NCBI GenBank assembly: GCA_964643615.1
Contig: CAZXTR010000007.1
Coordinates: 1 to 33,080, forward strand
Direction of reading: 5' to 3'
Length of the DNA stretch: 33,080 nt
Source: CAZXTR01 sp964643615
GTDB lineage: Bacteria > Pseudomonadota > Alphaproteobacteria > CAAHEQ01 > UBA3637
The notes below the pieces were generated by a model. The model worked only from the letters and a program-made list of their open reading frames with translations, had not been told where the DNA came from and ran no database searches. Each line of letters starts with the position of its first letter. Positions within the stretch are counted from its first letter, which is position 1. The position numbers and the translations under genes are program-made. This document shows positions 17,713 through 25,415 of this stretch, piece after piece.

Positions 17713-18024
17713 TTAAAACAAATACGGTTGTCTTGATTCAATACACAAGCCACGCGACTCGGTATAACAAGAATTATCCTGGCCATCAAAGAAAACAAAC
17801 AAAGCACAATCAGGAGCTTTAAAAACCCACGTTTTATATTCGCCTTCGGTACGAACAACAAAAGGATGCCCCAAAAGTCCATTAATCTGATCAGATGTTT
17901 TTCCTTGCAATGTTTTGAGTAATGCAGGTTGAGCAAGGCTTAGTACAACCTTCTCTTGGCGAGCTCCACTAACCCCGCATGCCGACAAAACAAAACATAA
18001 AAAAATTAATCCTATTTTCTTCAT
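17713..18024 (-). CDS. Small lipoprotein of unknown function
   Basis: A 103-aa protein with a short signal peptide and the lipobox LSAC (Cys16), so it should be lipidated and anchored in the envelope. The mature part has LKTLQGKTSDQINGLLGHP followed by KTWVFKAPDCALFVFFDG. This layout (one helix, then strands) recalls BamE/SmpA-type small lipoproteins, but no specific assignment is made. Three Cys in the mature part could form disulfides. The ATG has no clear ribosome-binding site, yet a consensus-like promoter ends six bases before it. It follows the CatB-like gene on the same strand. Confidence 0.75.
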   Translation of the reverse strand: MKKIGLIFLCFVLSACGVSGARQEKVVLSLAQPALLKTLQGKTSDQINGLLGHPFVVRTEGEYKTWVFKAPDCALFVFFDGQDNSCYTESRGLCIESRQPYLF

Positions 18025-18030
18025 AATAGT

Positions 18031-18059
18031 GGTTTAGTTTGTTTTTTCATTTTTGTCAA
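18031..18059 (-). promoter_or_regulatory. Putative promoter of the small lipoprotein gene
   Basis: Consensus -35 TTGACA (minus strand, 18059-18054) and TAAACC (18036-18031) with a 17-nt spacer. The -35 begins directly after the stop of the acetyltransferase gene. The predicted start of transcription coincides with the ATG at 18024. Confidence 0.45.
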
Positions 18060-18626
18060 CTAGTTGTTCTTTTTTTCTAAAATATTCAAACACGCATCAA
18101 CATCGTCAAAAGGCAAAGTCTTAATCAATTCAATATCTTTTTCCCACCATTTTGTAGCCAACAACCTCTCAATAATAGGCGCCGGAAAACGATACCTTAT
18201 CACCTTAGCTGGAACACCTCCAACAATTGCATAAGGCGGAACATCTTTCGTCACCACTGCTCCGCTTGCAATAATTGCACCATCGGAAATACAAACGCCG
18301 TCCAGAATAATAGCACTATCCCCTATCCAAACATCATTACCAATTGTAACTGGTTTTGAATAAACATAAGAAAGCTTGGGAGAAAAGTTAATATCTTGCC
18401 AGCCTAAATATTGAAATTGATGCGTAGAAAGCCAATTTGTTGGATGTGAAGTTAGCCCAATTTTAACATCTTTTGCAATAGAACAAAACGCACCAATAGT
18501 TGTGCGTTTATCCCCAATCGAAAATTGATTAGAAAAATAACTATAGCGTCCTAAATGATACCGCCTTTGACGCCGTTTTTTCTTTCGCGATTTAAGTTCG
18601 TTTTTAATTTTCTTAAAAAAGTTCAT
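18060..18626 (-). CDS. CatB-like O-acetyltransferase (left-handed beta-helix)
   Basis: A 188-aa hexapeptide-repeat protein. A very basic N-terminus (ELKSRKKKRRQRR) is followed by repeats typical of the left-handed beta-helix: TTIGAFCSIAKDVKIG, VTIGNDVWIGDSAIIL, ISDGAIIASGAVVT. The tail PPYAIVGGVPAKVIRYRF is the family's C-terminal signature. TSHPTNWLSTHQFQY contains the loop with the catalytic His of the CatB/Vat acetyltransferases. These use acetyl-CoA to acetylate hydroxyls of sugars or antibiotics; the substrate here is unknown. A glycan or polysaccharide role is as likely as drug resistance. The gene sits 24 nt after gapR with no strong ribosome-binding site and looks like an accessory gene among core genes. 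Confidence 0.85.
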   Translation of the reverse strand: MNFFKKIKNELKSRKKKRRQRRYHLGRYSYFSNQFSIGDKRTTIGAFCSIAKDVKIGLTSHPTNWLSTHQFQYLGWQDINFSPKLSYVYSKPVTIGNDVWIGDSAIILDGVCISDGAIIASGAVVTKDVPPYAIVGGVPAKVIRYRFPAPIIERLLATKWWEKDIELIKTLPFDDVDACLNILEKKNN

Positions 18627-18650
18627 AAAAGCTTCATTAAATAAATAGTG

Positions 18651-18917
18651 TTATTCCATGCCTAACGCTTGTTTATAAGCGTCTAACAAAAATTCAGATT
18701 CGGCTCTATCTGCAGGATTCATGCGACGTAATTGCAAAACATTACGCATAACTTTTGGGTCAAACCCATTGCCCTTAGCTTCTGCAAAAATTTCACGAAT
18801 ATCACCACGAAGACCTTTAACTTCTTCTTCCAACCGTTCGATTCTATCAAAATAAGACGTTAATCGACCAGAATCAACCCCTCCAACTTCTGTCGTCGCT
18901 TTTATTTCATCTGTCAT
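18651..18917 (-). CDS. gapR: GapR-like DNA-binding protein (DUF2312)
   Basis: An 88-aa protein with the DUF2312 pattern: VDSGRLTSYFDRIERLEEEVKGL, a coiled-coil region, then FAEAKGNGFDPKVMRNVLQLRRM. Caulobacter GapR (89 aa) forms a tetrameric clamp on overtwisted DNA. It assists gyrase and topoisomerase IV during replication and affects the cell cycle. The start has GGGGGGAG just upstream. It lies 20 nt after the DUF1013 gene and is probably co-transcribed with it. Confidence 0.93.
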   Translation of the reverse strand: MTDEIKATTEVGGVDSGRLTSYFDRIERLEEEVKGLRGDIREIFAEAKGNGFDPKVMRNVLQLRRMNPADRAESEFLLDAYKQALGME

Positions 18918-18937
18918 TTTCTCCCCCCCTTTTTTCG

Positions 18938-19471
18938 TTATTTATCTACAGAAATAATCTTTACAGAAACTGCCACAGCTCTATCCAATTCATCTTGCGA
19001 ACACAAACCAAGAAAAACGGGGCTTTCCGCTTCGACTTCTTCGATTTTTTTGTACGTTTTATTACGAATAGATTCAATCATCGGCCGAGTCGTCCGAATT
19101 AATTTTACAATTTGCAAATCTTCCATTTCGGGATGATTTTTAAGCAACCAAGCAATTGCCTTCGGTCTGTCCGCCCTTTTTGCCACAGGTGTATATTTAA
19201 CACTCTTTTTCGCACCACAACCCACGTCATCGTGTTCGATAATTTGCAACGAAGCATGTACATCTTTTTCACACCGCGCAATTTCTTCCCGCGTCAATTG
19301 CCCACCCACTACTGGATCAAGTCCCATAATATGCACCGACACATCACCATCTGCAATTGCTTGAATTTCTAAAAGGTGCATACCACAAAAATCGGAAATT
19401 TGTTGAAAAGCAAGCGAGGTATTTTCGACCAACCAAACAGCTGTCGCTTTAGGCATTAAGGGACGTCTCAT
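18938..19471 (-). CDS. trcR: DUF1013 protein, TrcR-type cell-cycle regulator
   Basis: A 177-aa cytoplasmic protein matching DUF1013: LMPKATAVWLVENTSLAFQQISDFCGMH at the N-terminus, then ADRPKAIAWLLKNHPEM and IVKLIRTTRPMIESIRN. Both halves look like helix-turn-helix segments. Proteins of this family are annotated as the cell-cycle transcriptional regulator TrcR in Caulobacter and relatives; I rely on that for the name. I chose the ATG at 19471, which has AAAGG upstream, over an in-frame TTG two codons earlier. It forms a probable operon with gapR. Confidence 0.85.
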   Translation of the reverse strand: MRRPLMPKATAVWLVENTSLAFQQISDFCGMHLLEIQAIADGDVSVHIMGLDPVVGGQLTREEIARCEKDVHASLQIIEHDDVGCGAKKSVKYTPVAKRADRPKAIAWLLKNHPEMEDLQIVKLIRTTRPMIESIRNKTYKKIEEVEAESPVFLGLCSQDELDRAVAVSVKIISVDK

Positions 19472-19514
19472 ATTCAAAAACCTTTCATTTTAACATTAAA
19501 AACGCATGTTTTAC

Positions 19515-19542
19515 ATTGTATTGATTTTTTCAAAAAAAGCAA
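19515..19542 (-). promoter_or_regulatory. Putative sigma70 promoter of trcR-gapR
   Basis: On the minus strand TTGCTT (19542-19537) and TACAAT (19520-19515), spacer 16 nt, in the short gap after the rne stop and about 40 nt before the DUF1013 start. Confidence 0.45.
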
Positions 19543-19556
19543 GAACAAAACTACTT

Positions 19557-21674
19557 TTATGAATTCACTAATTTATTCCACCAGCCGCCTTTTTTGACTG
19601 TTTGACCCGACGGAGCAACAGAGGTTTCCGCAACAGACTGTACAGGAACAACATTAATCTTTGAATCTGTATTGTTTTGAGTACGTTGCCGACTATCAAA
19701 CAAAATCATCGGTTCTTGGTGAACCACTTTAAAGCTTCCTAAAGCAGAGGTAGCAGAAACGTTTTCTTTCTCTTTCCCGTGATCACGCTGGTTGTTTTTG
19801 GGAAATTTCCTTTTGTTTTTATGAAAAGAGTCGTCGTTTTGTCCTTGTTTTTTTACAGGTGCATTTTTTTTATTTTCTTCAACAGGCATTGTTTCAGAAA
19901 ATTCATTAACCTTCATCATAGGAACAGTCGCTAACAAAGATGTATTGTCCAGTCCCTTATTGCGATGTTTGTTTCGAACTTTTTGTACCACTTCCTTCAA
20001 AGAAGAAAGTTTACTTCCTCCTTCGTTCGTTAGCTCTACCTTACGTATATTTTGCAAAGGCACATGTTCCAGTTTAAAGTCCGTTGAATGCAACATAGTC
20101 GGATCACCTTCAACTTTAATCGTCAATCCCGCCCGCGCTTCAATTGCCGACAAATTATTACGTTTTGCATTCAACAAATACAGCGCAACTTCTGTTGGCA
20201 AAGTCAATGTCACCAATTGAGATGTATATTGTTTGGACGCTTCTTCTAAAATATGAATAGCGTGCATAGCCGAAGATTCAACCGACCGAACAATACCTTT
20301 GCCTTGGCAATACGGACACACATGGTGACTTGTTTCCAAAAAGCTGGAATGCAACCGCTGACGAGACAATTCCATTAAACCAAACCCCGTAATTTTGCCC
20401 ATTTGAATGCGCGCTCTATCTTTTTTTAAAGCATCTTTCATCCGCCGTTCAACTGCGTGATTGTTGCGCATTTCGTCCATATCGATAAAATCGATAACAA
20501 CAAGCCCTGCCAAATCCCGCAACCGCAATTGCCGGGCCACTTCATCTGCCGCTTCTAAATTCGTACGCAAAGCTGTTTCTTCGATATTTCTTTCGCGTGT
20601 TGCTCGCCCCGAGTTTACGTCAATAGAAACCAATGCTTCGGTTTGGTCAATAACTAAAGTCCCCCCCGATTTTAATCCCACTTTAGGATTATTCATTTCT
20701 TCTAATTGGTCTTCAATTCCATACGCTTGAAATAAAGAAATATCACCTACATATTGTTTAACTTTTTTGTACTGTTTTGACATTAATAACTTCATAAAGT
20801 TACGTGTCATTTGAAATGCATCTTCGCCTTCAATAATAATTTCTTCAACTTCATCAGAAAAAACATCCCGCAAAGTCCGCTTAATTATATTGCCTTCCTC
20901 ATGAATCAATGCAGGCGCTTTGGACGTTAAAGTTTTATCCCTTATTTGCATCCACGTTTTAATCAAATAATCATAATCTCGTTTAATTTCTATTTTTGTT
21001 CTTTCTTTCCCAGCCGTACGTACAATCACAGCCATCCCATCAGACAAAGGCAAATCTTCAACAATTAGTTTCAATCGACGACGGTCTTGCGCATTTGTAA
21101 TTTTTCTTGAAACGCCACCGCCGTTGTTGTTAGGCATTAAAACACTGTACCGCCCAGCCAAAGACAAATACGTCGTTAACGCCGCACCTTTATTACCTCT
21201 TTCTTCCTTTGTAACTTGAACAAGCAAGATTTGATTACGACGAACAACCTCTTGAATTTTGTATTTTTTCAAAATTGTATACCGAGGTCTTATAACATCT
21301 TCAGTTTCAGACTCACTAACTATTTCAACATCCGATTCTCGATTTGGCTTTTTTTCTTCTTCAATTTCTTCCTGCTGCCCAACCGTAGCCTTTAATTCGG
21401 CTTTTAAAGATTCTTTGTCCGCAATAGGGATTTGATAATAGTCAGGGTGTATTTCACTAAACGCCAAAAAGCCGTGACGATTTCCACCATATTCCACAAA
21501 AGCCGCTTGTAATGAAGGCTCTACACGAACAACTTTGGCAAGATAAATATTCCCCTTGATTTGTTTTTTTGTTGACGTTTCAACATCTAACTCCTCCAAA
21601 CGGGCATTATCATCAACAACGACCACGCGCGTTTCCTCTGCATGCGTCGCTTCAATAAGCATTTTTTTCGACAT
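19557..21674 (-). CDS. rne: Ribonuclease E/G family endoribonuclease
   Basis: A 705-aa enzyme. N-terminal strand residues are followed by an S1 domain (about 38-76, KGNIYLAKV and HGFLAFSEI) containing an acidic insert (about 96-130), as in alphaproteobacterial RNase E. The 5'-sensor has VRTAG (R219/T220). The DNase I-like catalytic core has SIDVNSG (D352) and VIDFIDM (D395), equivalent to E. coli D303 and D346. The Zn-link is CPYCQGKG (C453, C456). After about 600 the protein is Lys/Asn-rich and disordered, with no long scaffold. It processes rRNA and tRNA and starts mRNA decay. I chose the ATG at 21674 with GGAG upstream; an earlier in-frame start at 21749 adds residues foreign to the family. 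A leader of about 225 nt precedes it. Confidence 0.94.
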   Translation of the reverse strand: MSKKMLIEATHAEETRVVVVDDNARLEELDVETSTKKQIKGNIYLAKVVRVEPSLQAAFVEYGGNRHGFLAFSEIHPDYYQIPIADKESLKAELKATVGQQEEIEEEKKPNRESDVEIVSESETEDVIRPRYTILKKYKIQEVVRRNQILLVQVTKEERGNKGAALTTYLSLAGRYSVLMPNNNGGGVSRKITNAQDRRRLKLIVEDLPLSDGMAVIVRTAGKERTKIEIKRDYDYLIKTWMQIRDKTLTSKAPALIHEEGNIIKRTLRDVFSDEVEEIIIEGEDAFQMTRNFMKLLMSKQYKKVKQYVGDISLFQAYGIEDQLEEMNNPKVGLKSGGTLVIDQTEALVSIDVNSGRATRERNIEETALRTNLEAADEVARQLRLRDLAGLVVIDFIDMDEMRNNHAVERRMKDALKKDRARIQMGKITGFGLMELSRQRLHSSFLETSHHVCPYCQGKGIVRSVESSAMHAIHILEEASKQYTSQLVTLTLPTEVALYLLNAKRNNLSAIEARAGLTIKVEGDPTMLHSTDFKLEHVPLQNIRKVELTNEGGSKLSSLKEVVQKVRNKHRNKGLDNTSLLATVPMMKVNEFSETMPVEENKKNAPVKKQGQNDDSFHKNKRKFPKNNQRDHGKEKENVSATSALGSFKVVHQEPMILFDSRQRTQNNTDSKINVVPVQSVAETSVAPSGQTVKKGGWWNKLVNS

Positions 21675-21900
21675 ATAAACTCCAAATTCTTTAATTGTGT
21701 CACTAACCGACCACCATCTGTCGGCACAGGAAAAGAACACCAACCCCAACGGGGGTAAAACTCATACAATCGACCAAAAAAAAGAACAAATATCATTTTA
21801 AAAGTGCGCTTTCCTCAAAACTTTTCTTCTAACCTTAACGAAACAGAACACTGATCAACAGTTTTACTTCATATTTCGTAGTATTAAATTCAAAATAACG
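21675..21900 (-). promoter_or_regulatory. Long 5' leader of rne with hairpins
   Basis: From the predicted start near 21900 to the ATG at 21674 there is no gene. Two hairpins can be drawn close to the start codon: ACCCC/GGGGT (minus strand, 21756-21743, 4-nt loop) and CCGAC/GTCGG (21724-21707, 8-nt loop). E. coli rne also has a long structured leader, cut by RNase E to autoregulate its level; a similar role here is inference. Confidence 0.4.
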
Positions 21901-21906
21901 GAGAAC

Positions 21907-21935
21907 AGTATATCCGACTTTTTAACAAAGTACAA
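21907..21935 (-). promoter_or_regulatory. sigma70-type promoter of rne
   Basis: On the minus strand TTGTAC (21935-21930) and TATACT (21912-21907) with a 17-nt spacer, just downstream of the stop of the RNase E-like fragment gene. Confidence 0.6.
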
Positions 21936-21945
21936 CCTTTTATTT

Positions 21946-22536
21946 TCAAAAGCATTTCTTGTTTTTAAAAAAAAGAGCTTTGATTTTGTGGAACAAACCA
22001 CCGGAGTTGACATCCTTTGCATCATAAATCAACACAGGAGCTTTAACTTTTATAGACTTTTTTTGCATCTCTCGAGCGCCCCTAATCAATTTTTCCAAAT
22101 CATATTCCAATTGTGCTTTTGTTTTGCCTTGAGCCTCTGTCCGTAAAACCAAAGAAACCTGATATTGCTCAGCTAATTCTTCAGATATACGGGATAGGCG
22201 ATCAAACTCCTCCCCTGGCTCTATTTTTCTAGAAACAACCCCTTTTGGATTTTTATTCGGCATAAGGACAACATACTTTCCACCCAAAGAAACATATGAG
22301 GTCAACAAAGCACCTTTATCTTCTGTGGCATCTTTTTTAACTTGCACAATCAAAATAGTATTTTTACGAACAACTTTTTCCCCAGAATCCAATGTTTTTG
22401 TTTTATCACTAAGTAAAATTTCATCAAACGGCAAAAAGCCATCACGTCCAGACCCATAATCTACAAACGCAGCACGATAAGAAATTACCACATTTTTCAC
22501 TTCTCCCAGATAAACATTTCCTTTTTCGCTTGTCAT
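21946..22536 (-). CDS. Stand-alone S1/5'-sensor protein related to RNase E, no nuclease domain
   Basis: A 196-aa intact ORF that aligns by eye with residues about 40-258 of the neighbouring RNase E. S1 part: KGNVYLGEV and FVDYGSGRDGFLPFDEI. Sensor part: LLTSYVSLGGKYVVLMPN, VVSRKIEPGEEFDRL and VLRTEAQGKTKAQLEYDL, with R132/T133 at the place of the Arg-Thr that binds the 5'-monophosphate. It ends at KAPVLIYDAKDV plus a basic, Cys-terminated tail. The DNase I-like domain with both catalytic Asp and the Zn-link is absent, and so is the acidic S1 insert. The ATG has AAGGA upstream and a strong promoter. It may bind RNA 5' ends or RNase E subunits without cutting. A decaying duplicate is the alternative. 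Confidence 0.8.
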   Translation of the reverse strand: MTSEKGNVYLGEVKNVVISYRAAFVDYGSGRDGFLPFDEILLSDKTKTLDSGEKVVRKNTILIVQVKKDATEDKGALLTSYVSLGGKYVVLMPNKNPKGVVSRKIEPGEEFDRLSRISEELAEQYQVSLVLRTEAQGKTKAQLEYDLEKLIRGAREMQKKSIKVKAPVLIYDAKDVNSGGLFHKIKALFFKNKKCF

Positions 22537-22581
22537 TATTTCATCCTTATTTTACATTTTCACAAAAAAGTTACAAAAAAC

Positions 22582-22610
22582 ATTATAAACTACTATTCAA
22601 AAAAGAACAA
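22582..22610 (-). promoter_or_regulatory. sigma70-type promoter of the S1/5'-sensor gene
   Basis: On the minus strand TTGTTC (22610-22605) and a perfect TATAAT (22587-22582) with a 17-nt spacer, about 45 nt before the ATG at 22536. Confidence 0.6.
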
Positions 22611-22648
22611 CCCCATTATACTGCAATTTAAGAATCAAGAGAAAGAAA

Positions 22649-23830
22649 ATGAACCGAAAATTGTTTTTATGGATGAAATTGTATGTATTATTTGTGTTGT
22701 TGTTTTTCAACACATCTAGTTTTGCATCACAAATTAATCAAATTCGATTTGGCCGACAATCAGATACAACGCTTCGTATTGTTGTGCACATGGATAAAAA
22801 AAGCGATTTTCAGATTTTTACACTAGAAAACCCGTACCGTTTAGTTGTTGATTGGGAAGACACAAATATGGAGAAAGATTTATTATCCAAAATGCCCGTC
22901 CAGATTTTATTCATCAAGGACATTCGCATCGGCAATCCTTTTCCTAACAAAACTCGACTTGTATTAGAGACAAAATCCGCTATCACGTTTAAAGACGGCT
23001 TTTTCTTATCACCATCAGAAAGAGAAAAATCTTGGCGCTTTGTTGTGGACGTTTCTTCAAGTAAAACGTCAAAACCACCTCAACAGACTGTTCTTTTGCC
23101 AATAAAAAAAACACCGCCACCGGAACAAAACTACACGCAAAAAATGACAAAGCCCTTGATAGTTATTGACCCCGGGCATGGAGGCGAAGACCCTGGAGCA
23201 ATCAGTTACACAGGGCGATACGAAAAAAACTTAACCTTACAAATGGCAAAAGAAATTAAAAAATCTATTGAAAGCACAGGGAAATATCGGGTTGTTTTAT
23301 CACGAAAAACAGACAAAGCTCTTGCTTTACGAAACCGTATTGCATTTGCACACGAAAACAAGGCAGCCTTATTTATTTCTATCCACGCTGACAGTGCTAA
23401 AAACAAAAAAGCACGAGGCCTCTCCGTTTACACAATTTCCGAAAAAGCTTCAGATAAAGAAGCGCAAATGTTGGCTGAAAGTGAAAATAAAGCAGATATT
23501 ATCTTGGGCATTAATCTAAACAACGAAGCTCCTGAAGTCAGTAACATTTTAATTGATTTAGCAAAAAGAGATACAATGGAAAAATCTTCTCATTTTGCAA
23601 ATATTTTGGTTGATAAAATGGGCAAGCGGGTTACCTTAGTTAAAGGAGCACATCGATTTGCGGGTTTTGTGGTTTTAAAATCGCCAAACATCCCATCTGT
23701 TTTATTGGAAATTGGTTATTTATCCAACAAAGAAGAGGAAAAATTACTAGCAACATCTGTTTATCGAGCTAAATTAACAAAATCTATTGTCGAAGCAATT
23801 GATTCTTATTTCAACACACTGTACGAATAA
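22649..23830 (+). CDS. amiC: N-acetylmuramoyl-L-alanine amidase, AMIN + Amidase_3
   Basis: A 393-aa periplasmic enzyme. The signal peptide (about 1-26, ending SSFAS) is followed by an AMIN domain (about 28-135; LRIVVHMDKKSDFQIFTLENP, RLVVDW, VVDVSS). A proline-rich linker leads to the Amidase_3 domain. Zinc ligands are H177 in DPGHGGEDPG, E192 in YEKN and H246 in SIHAD. The C-terminal SVLLEIGYLSN carries the catalytic Glu. It cleaves the stem peptide from MurNAc and splits septal peptidoglycan during daughter-cell separation; AMIN targets it to the septum or wall. The start has a purine-rich AAGAGAAAG site, and TATACT (22617-22622) is a likely -10. The gene is divergent from the RNase E-like genes and ends against a decayed gene on the other strand. 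Confidence 0.93.
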   Translation: MNRKLFLWMKLYVLFVLLFFNTSSFASQINQIRFGRQSDTTLRIVVHMDKKSDFQIFTLENPYRLVVDWEDTNMEKDLLSKMPVQILFIKDIRIGNPFPNKTRLVLETKSAITFKDGFFLSPSEREKSWRFVVDVSSSKTSKPPQQTVLLPIKKTPPPEQNYTQKMTKPLIVIDPGHGGEDPGAISYTGRYEKNLTLQMAKEIKKSIESTGKYRVVLSRKTDKALALRNRIAFAHENKAALFISIHADSAKNKKARGLSVYTISEKASDKEAQMLAESENKADIILGINLNNEAPEVSNILIDLAKRDTMEKSSHFANILVDKMGKRVTLVKGAHRFAGFVVLKSPNIPSVLLEIGYLSNKEEEKLLATSVYRAKLTKSIVEAIDSYFNTLYE

Positions 23831-24304
23831 TTAAAAAATTACTTTTGGAACAAGATAACTGATTAAATTAAAAAAAGATTGTTGCGTTTTAGGACGGGGT
23901 AATAATTGCCACAAAACATTGGAAACGCGTTTTACCATATCCGCAGGAGGGATTAAAAACCATTCTTCCTGCAAAAATGCCCCTGCTAATAGTTCAATGC
24001 CTTTCGACTTCCGTTTTAGCGTTTTTTCACTTCATGAGTACGCATACGATCCGAATCCTTATCTTGCCCAACTTGAATATTGCTATCATCACCCAAGTGG
24101 GACCAACAAAAGCACTCTCAGCATCAATCTTTCCCGCTGTTCAGGTATGTTACTTATCCGAAGACGAAATATATACCCTACATACCCAAAAATAAGTATC
24201 GCGTCAAGCCCTTCTATTAAAGCCATATATTGATAAGGTTACGCAATATCTTCACAAATCTCCAAGCGTGTTTGAAAAATATCTCCAGTTGGTAAAAGAT
24301 TCAT
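23831..24304 (-). pseudogene. Decayed gene downstream of corC, family not recognised
   Basis: On the minus strand several protein-like stretches follow each other in different frames. 24304-24242 begins MNLLPTGDIFQTRLEICEDIA and hits a TAA. 24238-24089 begins MALIEGLDAILIFGYVGYIF in the same frame. 24093-24019 reads GDDSNIQVGQDKDSDRMRTH and continues in another frame. 24019-23831 runs 62 codons (LKRKSKGIELLAGAFLQEEW onward) to a TAA directly against the amiC stop. The composition looks coding and the pieces line up with one stop and at least two frameshifts, so this looks like one broken gene. In many alphaproteobacteria lnt follows corC, but I see none of its motifs. Assembly or sequencing errors could mimic the frameshifts. 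Confidence 0.5.
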
Positions 24305-24557
24305 ATTTTGGTTTCTGTCAAGCTTATTTTCCAACACAAGGAACAGCTTTTACAAACATTTTGATCCACATTAAAAACAAGATAAGTCAACAAAACGCCG
24401 CTTTTTAAACATCCTTTTAATAAGACTGAAGAACAATAAACTAAATCCAAAATCTTTGTTATAACGATCGGAAATATTTTGAGCTCTACTATCAATATGA
24501 CTCGCCAAACTCGAAGAAAACACAGCAAAGCTTTTTCATTTTTTATGAGTTTCCTTT
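24305..24557. other. Stretch without a recognisable intact gene
   Basis: Between the decayed gene and the corC stop. The minus strand holds a 75-codon ORF (24528-24301) rich in Cys, Val and Leu, and an overlapping frame reading SLASHIDSRAQNISDRYNKD. Neither has a ribosome-binding site or a recognisable family. The region may be the 5' part of the same broken gene. Confidence 0.4.
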
Positions 24558-25415
24558 TTAGGTTCTTTTTTTTGTGCCTATGTTTAATACTTTTAATTCT
24601 TTAATACAACAAGAATCACTTTTTAAAATCAAAAAACGTAATCCAGATGGTGGGTGGTGAATTACCTCACCTTTTTGAGGAACATGTTTAGCTAAATTAA
24701 CGACCCATCCTCCGATAGTCTCAATGTCCGAATTTTTACGTTCTTCAGGTGTACGCAACGGACAAACATCTTTTTCAAATTGATCAAGTAAAATTTTTGC
24801 ATCAATTTGAATACTGCTGTGCGTGTTACGTTGAATCTTTTTTTCTTCAGATTCATCATGTTCGTCTTCAATTTCACCGACAAGGACTTCCAATAAGTCT
24901 TCCAAGGAAACCAATCCATCCACCCCACCATATTCATCAACAACTATCGCCATTTGCAGTTTTTTATTTTGCATCTCTTTCAACAAATCCAAAACCCTCA
25001 TTGTGGGAGCAACAAATAAAAAATGAGGGGTCATAACATCTTGCACTGCACACTTCTTTTTGGAAACAACCATCGCTAAAATATCTTTGACATGAACGAT
25101 CCCAACAATATTATCCAAAATGCCATCGTAAACGGGATAGCGTGTAAATTGTTCCGACGCAATATATTTACAAAATTTTGATGGCCTAATATCCAAAGAA
25201 ACAGCATCGATTTTCACCCGAGGCGTCATAATGTTATGCACGCGAACATCTTTTAATCGGAACAAATTTTTCAACATTGGGATTTCCCGAGAATCAAGCA
25301 AGCTTTTATCGCCACGCTCTTCTCTAGCATCGATAACATTTTCAATTAATTTAACGATGGAATCTTCTTGAATTTTGCGTTGCTTTTTTAATTTCAAACG
25401 ATTAAGTATGTTCAT
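24558..25415 (-). CDS. corC: CorC/HlyC-like CBS-domain protein
   Basis: A 285-aa protein with two CBS domains (about 60-115 with VHNIMTPRVKIDAV, and 125-185 with VQDVMTPHFLFVAP). Conserved AIVVDEYGGVDGLVSLEDLLE and LVGEIEDEHDE follow. A C-terminal CorC_HlyC (transporter-associated) domain has the IETIGGWVV and HPPSGLRFLIL segments. It lacks the membrane DUF21 part, like E. coli CorC/YbeX. Proposed roles are magnesium/cobalt efflux and, given its neighbours, ribosome metabolism. The ATG overlaps the ybeY stop by 1 nt (TAATG). Confidence 0.9.
   Translation of the reverse strand: MNILNRLKLKKQRKIQEDSIVKLIENVIDAREERGDKSLLDSREIPMLKNLFRLKDVRVHNIMTPRVKIDAVSLDIRPSKFCKYIASEQFTRYPVYDGILDNIVGIVHVKDILAMVVSKKKCAVQDVMTPHFLFVAPTMRVLDLLKEMQNKKLQMAIVVDEYGGVDGLVSLEDLLEVLVGEIEDEHDESEEKKIQRNTHSSIQIDAKILLDQFEKDVCPLRTPEERKNSDIETIGGWVVNLAKHVPQKGEVIHHPPSGLRFLILKSDSCCIKELKVLNIGTKKRT

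Noticed and set aside
23831..24557. Decayed lnt or carbon-nitrogen hydrolase (ICED resembles NAD synthase glutaminase segments)
   Set aside because: Only four residues match, and none of the catalytic Glu, Lys and Cys contexts is visible.
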